This document shows, piece by piece, positions 1 to 6,109 of a DNA stretch of 7,896 nt (positions are counted from its first letter, which is position 1; every line of letters begins with the position of its first letter). Location: positions 1-7,896 of the forward strand of contig JAQVZR010000068.1 in the NCBI GenBank assembly GCA_028708105.1. The letters run 5' to 3'. This DNA comes from Desulfoplanes sp. Its GTDB lineage: Bacteria; Desulfobacterota; Desulfovibrionia; Desulfovibrionales; Desulfomicrobiaceae. The position numbers were made by a program, and so were the translations under genes. A model generated the notes under the pieces. It saw only the letters and a list, made by a program, of their open reading frames with translations. It was not told the DNA's origin and made no database searches.

Positions 1-1
1 C

Positions 2-838
2 TGTTATCCCAATCCCGCTCGGGCTCTGGATACGTTATGCGCTATGAATCAGTACCGGATGTGGCAGCGTAAACCCTATCCCGTGGAAGTCTGCTATCGC
101 AGGGACAGCCCGAAGATCAAAAAAATTCTGGATGATTCCAGAATGAGCGGAATCCTTGAGATCGGTGGCCTGGAATTGCAGAATCTGCTCCTGGCCTATG
201 AATTTCCCGTTTTGGAAATGAAGTTGGCCAGGACGGCAAAAAGCGCGGCCAAAATGGCGCGCAAGATCGGTTTCCCTGTCGTGCTCAAACTGGCATCTCC
301 TCTGCGGACAACGGATACCTCCCTGCGGGGAGTAGCTATCGGCGTAGAAGACAATTCAGAGGTGTACTCATCTTTTTGGAAACTGACAGAAAGAATCCGG
401 CGGGTTTGGCCTGAAACATTTATTTCCGGGTGTCTGGTCCAGAAAATGGCTGGCCCCTCATCCAAAGAAGTGTGTATTCGCATGATCCGTGATCCCCAGT
501 TTGGGGCACTTATTTCTTTTTCCCTGGCAGATGATGGCTGTACAGGACAAGAAGGAGATGTCGCCTACCGGCTGGCGCCCTTGAGTCTTGAGGATGCCCA
601 CGATATTATCCGTGAACTCTGGGCTTTTCCCCTGCTTCAGGGGCCAATGGGTGCTCCTCGGGTACATCTTCGTTCTTTGGAAGACATGTTGCTTACCATG
701 TCTCAGTTAGCTATGGATTGTCCGGAAATTATCGAGGCAGAATTAAGCCCGGTATTTGTGGACCATACCCAGGCTGTTGTGGGCGACGCAAAAATTGTGC
801 TTGCTCCATGGGATGCCATTGTGCCGGTCTCAGAATAG
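2..838 (+). CDS. ADP-forming acyl/acetyl-CoA synthetase-like protein, C-terminal ATP-grasp part (5' end outside window)
   Basis: The frame is open from the left edge, and the residues before the first ATG (44) read YPNPARAL, which fits the linker before the ATP-grasp domain in fused acetate-CoA ligases (ADP-forming). The gene therefore begins upstream and ATG 44 is internal. The ATP-grasp_5-type domain starts near nt 160 (LELQNLLLAYEFPV), continues with IGFPVVLKLASP, RDPQFGALISF and YRLAPLSLEDA, and ends near nt 830. Family members convert acyl-CoA, ADP and phosphate to acid, CoA and ATP in the cytoplasm. Two normally conserved spots look altered. The segment after 'LKLASP' (nt 296-334) reads LRTTDTSLRGV where the family usually has an HK(S/T)DxGGV motif. 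The usual 'ELDINP' near the end reads EAELSP (nt 734-751). The protein may therefore be a non-catalytic or divergent member. The family is fairly secure; substrate and activity are unknown. A DRTGG-domain gene follows 143 nt downstream. Confidence 0.82.
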   Translation, partial: CYPNPARALDTLCAMNQYRMWQRKPYPVEVCYRRDSPKIKKILDDSRMSGILEIGGLELQNLLLAYEFPVLEMKLARTAKSAAKMARKIGFPVVLKLASPLRTTDTSLRGVAIGVEDNSEVYSSFWKLTERIRRVWPETFISGCLVQKMAGPSSKEVCIRMIRDPQFGALISFSLADDGCTGQEGDVAYRLAPLSLEDAHDIIRELWAFPLLQGPMGAPRVHLRSLEDMLLTMSQLAMDCPEIIEAELSPVFVDHTQAVVGDAKIVLAPWDAIVPVSE

Positions 839-870
839 CAGAAATGACCGATGACACAGCCCGCCCCTTG

Positions 871-892
871 CCCCGCCCTAACCTGGGTGGGG
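871..892 (+). promoter_or_regulatory. GC-rich hairpin between the ATP-grasp and DRTGG genes
   Basis: CCCCGCCC (871-878) pairs with GGGTGGGG (885-892) around the loop TAACCT, giving eight pairs including one G-T wobble. A T-rich stretch (GTTGTTTTTA) begins only about 9 nt later, so this is not a classic intrinsic terminator. It could be a weak terminator, an attenuator or an mRNA-processing hairpin. A second small hairpin, CCCGG/CCGGG (954-968), lies just before the ribosome binding site of the next gene. The rest of 839-981 shows nothing else. Confidence 0.35.
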
Positions 893-970
893 ACTTATCT
901 GTTGTTTTTACCGATCAGTGGTTTAGCAGTATTACAACACCATACGAATTTTCCCCGGAGTTACCGGGTT

Positions 971-975
971 AGGAG
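971..975 (+). promoter_or_regulatory. Ribosome binding site of the DRTGG-domain gene
   Basis: AGGAG lies 6 nt before ATG 982 and fixes that start. It is the clearest Shine-Dalgarno sequence in this part of the window. A 5-bp hairpin (954-968) ends 2 nt upstream of it. Confidence 0.7.
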
Positions 976-981
976 CCTAGA

Positions 982-2046
982 ATGCTTGGAATCTATGTCG
1001 GGGCCACATCGGCTTATGCCGGAAAGAACCTGATCGCCATGGGATTGGGTTTGAAACTTCAGAAAGATGGATATCGTGTCGGTTATATGAAGCCTGTGGG
1101 GGCGTTGCCCTTTAAAAAGGACGGCAAGGTGGGAGATGAGGATGCCTTTTTTGTCCAGGAGCTTCTTGGCCTTAACGATGACCCCCGAGACGTGACCCCT
1201 GTGGTTGTGGATCAGGATTTTATGGTCAAGGCTTTTTCCGGCAGGATGGAAGACCTCATGCCCCGCATTGAAGCAGCCTACGTCAAGCTTTCCAAAGATC
1301 GAGATGTGATGATTATCTCGGGTTCCGGGAGTATGTTTTCAGGCAAATATTGTAATCTGGACGGGGTTGCGATTGTCAACCGTCTGGGAGCCAGGGCCCT
1401 GGTGATCGACCGCTATAATAAGGAAGTCAAATATGACTATCTGGCGGTGATGAAGGAAGTGCTGGGTGATAATTTCCTGGGAGCGATCCTTAACGATATC
1501 CCTCCTGCCTTTATGAGCGAACTGACGACAATGCTTATTCCTTTTTTTGAACAGCAGGGAATCCATATCCAGGGGACCATAACCAGCGATCCACTGATGG
1601 GTGCTATCCGGGTGGAAGACCTGTGTGAACGTCTGGGCGGAAGAATCGTAACCGCGCAGAATAGAAAAGACAGGGTTGTCGAGAATTTTTTGATCGGGAC
1701 CATGCAGGTGGAAAATTTCATGACCCATTTTAAAAAAAGTCCTCGGTCTGCTGTCATTGTCGGCGGTGACCGCGCGGATGTCCATCTGGTCGCTTTGGAA
1801 GGAAACTGCGAGTGTCTGGTGCTCACCGGCAATCTGTATCCCAACGATATCATTATGACCCGGGCCGAAGTATTGGGTATCCCCCTGATCGTGGTCCGTG
1901 ACGACACCTACACGGTCGCCCAGAAAATGGATGCCATCCTTTCCCGATGTAAACTTCGAGATGCCGTCAAAATCCAGCACGGAGCCCAACTGGTGGCCTC
2001 ACTCTTGGATTTCGAACATATTAAAGAGCAAATCGGTTTGGCATAA
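982..2046 (+). CDS. BioD-like P-loop / DRTGG domain protein (phosphotransacetylase N-terminal-like)
   Basis: The 354-residue cytoplasmic protein has two domains. Residues 1 to about 210 are BioD/cobyrinate-synthase-like (AAA_26): a P-loop GATSAYAGKN (7-16), then DGYRVGYMKPVGA, as in the N-terminal part of long bacterial phosphotransacetylases. Residues about 216-330 form a DRTGG domain, seen in KDRVVENFLIGTM, VGGDRADVHLVALE and CLVLTGNLYP. The C-terminal phosphate acetyltransferase domain is absent and the ORF ends naturally, so this is a stand-alone regulatory-type protein and not Pta itself. The usual Ser/Thr after GK in the P-loop is Asn16, so nucleotide hydrolysis may be altered. Its position just after an ADP-forming acyl-CoA synthetase-like gene suggests a shared role in acetyl-CoA/acetate metabolism or its sensing, which is inference. 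ATG 982 is preceded by a good AGGAG site, and a strong terminator follows the stop. Confidence 0.85.
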   Translation: MLGIYVGATSAYAGKNLIAMGLGLKLQKDGYRVGYMKPVGALPFKKDGKVGDEDAFFVQELLGLNDDPRDVTPVVVDQDFMVKAFSGRMEDLMPRIEAAYVKLSKDRDVMIISGSGSMFSGKYCNLDGVAIVNRLGARALVIDRYNKEVKYDYLAVMKEVLGDNFLGAILNDIPPAFMSELTTMLIPFFEQQGIHIQGTITSDPLMGAIRVEDLCERLGGRIVTAQNRKDRVVENFLIGTMQVENFMTHFKKSPRSAVIVGGDRADVHLVALEGNCECLVLTGNLYPNDIIMTRAEVLGIPLIVVRDDTYTVAQKMDAILSRCKLRDAVKIQHGAQLVASLLDFEHIKEQIGLA

Positions 2047-2072
2047 GCGGCAGATGTATCCACCTGGCCTGC

Positions 2073-2110
2073 AAAAAAAAGCAAAGGGACTTGAGCCCTT
2101 TGCTTTTTTT
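2073..2110 (+). terminator. Strong Rho-independent terminator after the DRTGG gene
   Basis: GCAAAGGG (81-88 of 2000s) pairs perfectly with CCCTTTGC (2096-2103) around the loop ACTTGAG. It is flanked by an A tract (2073-2080) and a T tract (2104-2110) that lengthen the stem. The A/T symmetry means it could also stop transcription from the other strand. It separates the metabolic pair from the channel gene. Confidence 0.92.
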
Positions 2111-2151
2111 GTATGCTCTGGTATATATAGTTTTTTTATGCCCTCAATCAT

Positions 2152-2156
2152 GGGAG
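2152..2156 (+). promoter_or_regulatory. Ribosome binding site choosing ATG 2166 for the channel gene
   Basis: GGGAG lies 9 nt before ATG 2166. The frame is open further upstream to a TTG at 2091, but that codon lies inside the terminator hairpin and has no ribosome binding site, so 2166 is preferred. A TATATA sequence near 2132-2137 could be a -10 element, but no convincing -35 is visible. Confidence 0.6.
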
Positions 2157-2165
2157 CAACGTTGT

Positions 2166-3659
2166 ATGGAATTCTTTCATCATTGTACGGAACTCTTTGC
2201 GTCAGCTACCACAGAGGCCTGGCTTTTTTTGGCAGTGCTCTGTGCGTTATATGCTGCGATTTCCATGGGCTTGCACGTTATTGGCCAACGGTTGGGGATC
2301 GCGGCGAAAACGGTTCGGTTTCTTAAATGGTGTCTCGTCCTTTCCTGTCTCATATTTCTTGAAAGCTGGCTGCTTCCTCATTTTGCAATTTCCCCCCCTG
2401 AAAAATCTTTTTTCTCTGCCAAGGCCGTTGTCATCTGGTTTGTGCTGATCAGTTTTCTTGATGGCTGGTATGTGGAGATCTATCTCAAAAAGATTAAACA
2501 CCGGCAGGTCAATCATATCTTCATTGACCTGACCAAGTTGGTTCTTTTTGTTATTCTGGGCATCGTCATCCTGAAGTTCACTTTTGATATTAATCCAGGT
2601 TCCATCCTGACATCCTCGGCTATTCTGACGGCGGTTATCGGTTTTGCCATGCAGGATACCATCGGCAGTCTGATTTCCGGTCTGTTGATCCAGATAGAAA
2701 AGCCCTTTGAGCTTGGGGACTGGATTTCCGTTGCCGCCCACGAGGGCAAGGTGGTGGAGATCAGTTGGCGGTATACAAAGATAATGACCCTGAGCAAAGA
2801 TTACATCCTGATACCCAACAACAGTATTTCCAAGGACACCTTGGTCAACTTCAATCGCCCCATTCCCTATGTCCGCAGGCAGACGGAGATCGGGGTCGAT
2901 TTTTCCATTCCCCCGGTCAGGGTTAAGGCGGCCCTCATGGAAGTGCTTGAAAAGTCATCCATTATTCTCATGACACCCGCCCCCATTGTCCGGTTAATAG
3001 AATATGGCCCGTACCGGATGCAGTACCAGATTATCTTTTACGTGCGTCAATTCGAGTCGGCCCGACGGGCCATTGATGAAATCAATACCTCCATCTGGTA
3101 TCAGTTCCGTAAAGAGCACATCCCCGTGCCTTACCCCCAGAGTGAACTGGCCGTGAAGGAATATCACCAGCGGGAGGACGATACCCCGGCCATTGTGGAG
3201 ACGGTGAAGCATATTCCCCTGTTCAGAGGGATGACCGATGAAAATCTCGACCTTTTGGTCCGGTCGTCCTATGTTAAAGGATTTCTACATGACCAGGCCA
3301 TTGTGAGAAAGGGGGCCACGGACACAACTCTTTTTGTCATTCTGGAGGGCAAAGTGGAGGTGGCATGCAACGGCAAAAAACTGGCGGAATTTGAAGCCGG
3401 GAATTTTTTTGGCGAAATGGCCCTTCTGACCGGCGAACCGCGATCGGCGGATATCAAGGCCGTGGAATATGCCCGCTGTCTGGTCGTGGACCGGGAAGGA
3501 TTCCGCATGATCCTGTCCGCGTCGCCCCTTATTTATGATAATATCCAGAATATGTTCAACGAACGCATGCTGGATAGAAATAGACAGGGAATGTTTGACG
3601 GGAAAAAAGATGTGGATATGAGTTTTCTGGAACGGTTCCGTAAAATTTTTATGGAATAG
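2166..3659 (+). CDS. MscS-family channel with C-terminal cyclic-nucleotide-binding domain
   Basis: The 497-residue inner-membrane protein has about four hydrophobic helices in its first 140 residues. These are followed by the MscS pore helix and beta domain (about 144-230: ILTSSAILTAVIGFAMQDTI, then PFELGDWISV, EGKVVEISWRYTKI, LIPNNSISKDTLVNF). The MscS C-terminal domain runs to about residue 330. A cyclic-nucleotide-binding domain follows from about 350 to 475 (LFRGMTDENLDLL, GEMALLTGEPRSADI). The last motif is a complete phosphate-binding cassette with the Arg that contacts the cyclic phosphate, so ligand binding is plausible. This architecture matches bacterial cyclic-nucleotide-gated MscS-like (bCNG) channels, in which cAMP or cGMP, more than membrane tension, may control opening. 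The ion and ligand cannot be told from the sequence. The gene stands alone between two terminators. Confidence 0.92.
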   Translation: MEFFHHCTELFASATTEAWLFLAVLCALYAAISMGLHVIGQRLGIAAKTVRFLKWCLVLSCLIFLESWLLPHFAISPPEKSFFSAKAVVIWFVLISFLDGWYVEIYLKKIKHRQVNHIFIDLTKLVLFVILGIVILKFTFDINPGSILTSSAILTAVIGFAMQDTIGSLISGLLIQIEKPFELGDWISVAAHEGKVVEISWRYTKIMTLSKDYILIPNNSISKDTLVNFNRPIPYVRRQTEIGVDFSIPPVRVKAALMEVLEKSSIILMTPAPIVRLIEYGPYRMQYQIIFYVRQFESARRAIDEINTSIWYQFRKEHIPVPYPQSELAVKEYHQREDDTPAIVETVKHIPLFRGMTDENLDLLVRSSYVKGFLHDQAIVRKGATDTTLFVILEGKVEVACNGKKLAEFEAGNFFGEMALLTGEPRSADIKAVEYARCLVVDREGFRMILSASPLIYDNIQNMFNERMLDRNRQGMFDGKKDVDMSFLERFRKIFME

Positions 3660-3699
3660 AGGGATAAAAATCAGTATCTGACTGACGGTTATTGTGAAC

Positions 3700-3748
3700 A
3701 AAGGAATCCATATGATACATTTTGTATTGTGTGGATTCCTTTTTTTTA
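3700..3748 (+). terminator. Rho-independent terminator after the channel gene
   Basis: AAGGAATCCA (3701-3710) is the exact reverse complement of TGGATTCCTT (3732-3741), and a run of T follows to 3747. The 21-nt apical part contains a further short stem, ATACA (3715-3719) with TGTAT (3723-3727). It begins about 40 nt after the channel stop codon. Confidence 0.85.
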
Positions 3749-4036
3749 CTGGTAATATTGATTTTTTTCAGATGAGTAAAAGTTACTTTTTTTGTCTTAC
3801 GGAGAATAAATTTTTATTTTGTATTTTTTTTGCATATATTGTGATAACCCTCATTGTGCATACGTGCTATATTTTATGTCATATATAAAACATATTTAAT
3901 CCTATCAATATATTATGCATAAGAGCATAGTGCATTTATACATGCTGAAATCGTCTATTAGTGGATTAGTAAAAAATATACATATATAATTTCTAATTTT
4001 TTAGATAAATTTAGATATGTTGAAATAGGTGTAGGA
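3749..4036 (+). other. AT-rich intergenic gap upstream of the secretion operon
   Basis: No credible gene is present. The stretch is far richer in A and T than its neighbours, with long T runs. It carries several small symmetric motifs: a weak hairpin TCTAA/TTAGA (3992-4005) and a direct repeat TTTAGATA (4000-4007 and 4010-4017), 10 bp apart and thus on the same helix face. It probably holds the promoter of the TPR-gspC-gspD operon and may bind a nucleoid protein or regulator. That is inference from composition and position. Confidence 0.5.
3985..3990 (+). promoter_or_regulatory. Candidate -10 box (TATAAT) for the TPR/T2SS operon
   Basis: A perfect sigma70 -10 consensus lies 47 nt before the TPR start codon. 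The best-placed upstream hexamer (TGGATT, 3962-3967, 17-nt spacer) is a poor -35 match. In such AT-rich DNA a TATAAT can occur by chance, so this is tentative. Confidence 0.35.
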
Positions 4037-4927
4037 ATGAAAAAAAATAGATCAGTTTATCAGATCAGACTCATTGTATTGTTGTGGGCATCGGTCGTTA
4101 TTTCTTGGGGTTGCGCAGCGAAAGTTCAAAAAACAGATGTACCTAAAGCTACCCAGAATACTCGCATCAATGCTGCTGTACAGAAAATGCATGAGGGTAA
4201 ATTCTCTGAAGGGATATATAATCTTACTGATGTGTTATCTGAAAATTCAGAAAATGCAGCGGCGTTGTATAATCGTGGCTACGGCTATCAGCGAACAAAA
4301 ATGTACCTCAAAGCCATTTCAGATTATACGAGTGCTCTTGAAAATACTCCGGGTATGCTTGCTGCCGCTTCCAACAGGGGGGGGGCCCTATATGGAAATA
4401 ATCAAAAAGAGGAAGCCCGACAGGAATGGGAACAGCTCGTGAGTCTGCATCCTGATTTTGCACCGGCGTATTATAATCTTGGTTTGTATTATGTGGAAAA
4501 ACGCCAATATGATCGAGCTGTTGTCGAGTTTTCCAAGGCCGTTACGCATGATCCATTCCTGGCTGATGCATATGTCAATCGTGGTAATGCCTACATTGCT
4601 CTTGGGGAGACGGAAAAGGCGGTTATGGATTTTACACGTGCTCTGGGACTGACCCGGACTGATGCCGATCTCTATTTCAATCGGGGAATAGCGCACGAGG
4701 AGAGCAACTCCTACGATGAAGCTATTTCCGATTATACAACGGCCGTTGAGATTAATCCTGATTTTGCCGCTGCGTATCATAATCGTGGACTTTTGTATCG
4801 TCGTCTCGGGGGTAAAAGTCTCGGCTGCGTGGATTTGAGCCAGGCATGTTCATTGGGGCTGTGTGCCCGTTACAAACAGTTACAGAAAATGGGTGAGTGC
4901 CCGGCGAATTCGGCTGGAAACGACTAA
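4037..4927 (+). CDS. Exported tetratricopeptide-repeat protein, possible lipoprotein, first gene of the T2SS cluster
   Basis: The protein has 296 residues. The N-terminus is basic (MKKNR), followed by a hydrophobic stretch (about 10-24) and Cys26 in VISWGC. This looks like a lipoprotein signal, although the residue three before Cys is Ser, so the lipobox is imperfect. About seven 34-residue TPR units fill residues 41-277, with repeated signatures such as AAALYNRGYGY, APAYYNLGLYY, ADAYVNRGNAY and AAAYHNRGLLY. TPR arrays bind other proteins. The gene ends 15 nt before gspC and so is probably co-transcribed with it. TPR lipoproteins (PilF/PilW type) help secretins assemble in type IV pilus systems, so a pilotin-like role for GspD is an attractive but unproven inference. 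The start has a modest AGGTG site 5 nt upstream. A run of nine G (4377-4385) lies inside the third repeat. The first half is more AT-rich than the neighbouring genes. Confidence 0.85.
   Translation: MKKNRSVYQIRLIVLLWASVVISWGCAAKVQKTDVPKATQNTRINAAVQKMHEGKFSEGIYNLTDVLSENSENAAALYNRGYGYQRTKMYLKAISDYTSALENTPGMLAAASNRGGALYGNNQKEEARQEWEQLVSLHPDFAPAYYNLGLYYVEKRQYDRAVVEFSKAVTHDPFLADAYVNRGNAYIALGETEKAVMDFTRALGLTRTDADLYFNRGIAHEESNSYDEAISDYTTAVEINPDFAAAYHNRGLLYRRLGGKSLGCVDLSQACSLGLCARYKQLQKMGECPANSAGND
4377..4385 (+). repeat. G9 homopolymer inside the TPR gene
   Basis: Nine consecutive G encode part of NRGGALYG in the third TPR. The reading frame is intact at this length. A change of one or two G would truncate the protein after about 115 residues, so the site could slip. 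Confidence 0.7.
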
Positions 4928-4942
4928 TCACGCGATGTGGTA

Positions 4943-5674
4943 ATGATGAGAGCATTTGTGGATAGGTTGATGGATCAGATCCGTGGTCTTGGTACGCGTT
5001 TTCTCGCGTCGGGATCGCGATGGATAGGATATGTATTTGCTCCGGATTCTCCAGTGGTTACCCGGGGATTTAACCTTGTGGTGATCGCTTTGATTGTAGG
5101 TATGCTTGTTTCTGCACATTTGGAGACACGCAAACGTATTCTTGAAAATGAATTGGTGGTATCTCGGCCAATGTCTGGTTCTGGAAATATTCCTCAAAAG
5201 TCTCAGGGCAGAGGGACGGTTACGCGCCTCAATGACTATGCGGGTATTGCTGCCAGAAATCTCTTTGCCACAAGTAAAGGTGCGTTGGATGACAATGCTG
5301 GTGGGCAGGAAGAGGAGCTGGTCATTGAAGATATGCCGCTTGCGTCTTTAAAACTCAAATTGTTGGGAACTGTTGTTGCCAGCGAGGCGGGGATGAGTAC
5401 GGCGATTATCGCGGAGGCGAACGGCCGCAACGAACAGATGTACCGGGAAGGTGAGAGTGTCAAAGGTGCCAAAGTTAAAAAAATTCTTCGGAATGCCGTG
5501 GTGGTGAATACCGGTAAACGAGATGAAGTTTTGAAAATGGATACCGGGAAAAAGGCCAATGATAAAAAAAATGTCCCTGCGCCTGCCAATTCTAAACGTA
5601 CAATCCCTGCCCCGGTCGTAACCAGTAGCTTGGAAGAAGCGGAAAAACCTAGCGAACTATGCCAGATTTGTTGA
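4943..5674 (+). CDS. gspC: Type II secretion protein GspC, C-terminal PDZ domain lost by frame disruption
   Basis: GspC is the bitopic inner-membrane T2SS subunit whose periplasmic HR domain contacts the N0 domain of the GspD secretin. Here a short cytoplasmic segment is followed by one membrane helix (about residues 37-55, GFNLVVIALIVGMLVSAHL). The HR domain runs from about 95 to 195: YAGIAARNLFATSKG, then PLASLKLKLLGTVV, a beta-rich stretch and EGESVKGAKVKKIL. A Lys/Pro-rich linker follows. The ORF ends at 5674 after SLEEAEK and an unrelated tail PSELCQIC, just where the PDZ domain should begin. The PDZ sequence continues in other frames (see 5642-5932). ATG 4943 is chosen; ATG 4946 is equally possible and neither has a clear Shine-Dalgarno, so translation may be coupled to the TPR gene. 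The truncated product could still anchor and bind GspD, but would lack the PDZ part implicated in substrate handling. An assembly error is the alternative. Confidence 0.85.
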   Translation: MMRAFVDRLMDQIRGLGTRFLASGSRWIGYVFAPDSPVVTRGFNLVVIALIVGMLVSAHLETRKRILENELVVSRPMSGSGNIPQKSQGRGTVTRLNDYAGIAARNLFATSKGALDDNAGGQEEELVIEDMPLASLKLKLLGTVVASEAGMSTAIIAEANGRNEQMYREGESVKGAKVKKILRNAVVVNTGKRDEVLKMDTGKKANDKKNVPAPANSKRTIPAPVVTSSLEEAEKPSELCQIC

Positions 5675-5932
5675 GATCTGCCCGCTTTGAGCGCTATCCT
5701 TAGAGGGGACCAGAAAGTGGATTGCGCAGCACGGCCAAAGGCAGTGCCTTAGCTAAAAACAGGATCTCCGGGACAATGGCATTATATCCTTGGTGCTAAC
5801 GGAGAACAGTTGGCTTCCCTGGAGCAGGCTACAGCTTTTTATGGGGAACTTAGCCGGGGCGGATCGGTTGCCGTGAATATTAAACGGTTCGGACGGGGTC
5901 GGGATATTGCTCTTCGGTTAAAAGAGGTTCGG
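5642..5932 (+). pseudogene. gspC: Frame-disrupted GspC PDZ domain remnant
   Basis: Read across frames, this stretch continues GspC: NLANYA (frame of 5646), then DLLRSARFERYP (from 5665), a TAG stop at 5701-5703, and GPESGLRSTAKGSALAK in the same frame. TG follows in the next frame, LRDN in the third, and then LGANGEQLASLEQ through RFGRGRDIALRLKEV back in the original gspC frame. This matches the order of a GspC PDZ domain: 'LRSARFERY', then 'GSALAKTGLRDND', then 'ILGANGEQL'. The simplest repair is removal of one A in 5643-5647, A5664, one A in 5755-5759, T5765 and an AT dinucleotide near 5784-5787, plus restoring a sense codon at 5701. All indels are insertions, totalling 6 nt, so the net frame is kept. 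The domain assignment is good; whether the damage is real is unknown. Confidence 0.75.
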
Positions 5933-5966
5933 TGTATCCGGGGAAAGAATATCGTGAGCTCATCCG

Positions 5967-6109
5967 TCCTGGGAACGCTGACCGTCGGGTCGGCCTTTCG
6001 AGCACCGGGGAAGAAACTATGCTTCCCATTGCATTTCAAGCACTTTTTCCCTTTGGTTTGTTGCCAACTCAGAAGCGCGTTGCCGAGCAGACGCTCAGCG
6101 TTCCCAGGA
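5967..6109. repeat. 143-bp inverted-repeat element of two REP-like hairpin units (REPIN-like)
   Basis: The outer ends are TCCTGGGAACGCTGA (5967-5981) and its exact reverse complement (6095-6109). With mismatches the arms reach 28 nt each (5967-5994 and 6082-6109; 25 of 28 match). Each arm also folds alone. On the + strand the left arm forms GCTGACC-gtcg-GGTCGGC (5977-5994). On the - strand the right arm forms GCTGAGC-gtct-GCTCGGC (6099-6082). Both stems have 7 pairs including the same T-G wobble. Two of the three arm differences (5982 and 5989) exchange a C-G pair for a G-C pair, so the stem is conserved while the sequence changes. The 87-nt centre (5995-6081) carries no recognisable gene. 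This matches the plan of REP doublets (REPINs/BIMEs), but copy number cannot be seen here. Confidence 0.75.

Noticed and set aside
1339..1989. A 216-codon open frame on the - strand
   Set aside because: It lies antisense within the DRTGG-domain gene and its His/Gln-rich low-sense translation is typical of a shadow frame.
2091..2165. An upstream TTG start that would lengthen the channel by 25 residues
   Set aside because: The codon lies within the terminator hairpin of the previous gene, and ATG 2166 has a GGGAG site at good spacing.
3694..3888. A 64-codon hydrophobic + strand frame after the channel gene
   Set aside because: It starts at the edge of the terminator hairpin, runs through T-rich DNA that encodes Phe/Leu/Ile by composition, and has no ribosome binding site.
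4937..4942. GTG 4937 as the gspC start
   Set aside because: ATG codons follow at 4943 and 4946, and no ribosome binding site favours the GTG.
5640..5930. Programmed ribosomal frameshifting in gspC
   Set aside because: At least five frame changes and an in-frame stop would be needed, which no known recoding signal provides. Mutation or sequence error is far simpler.
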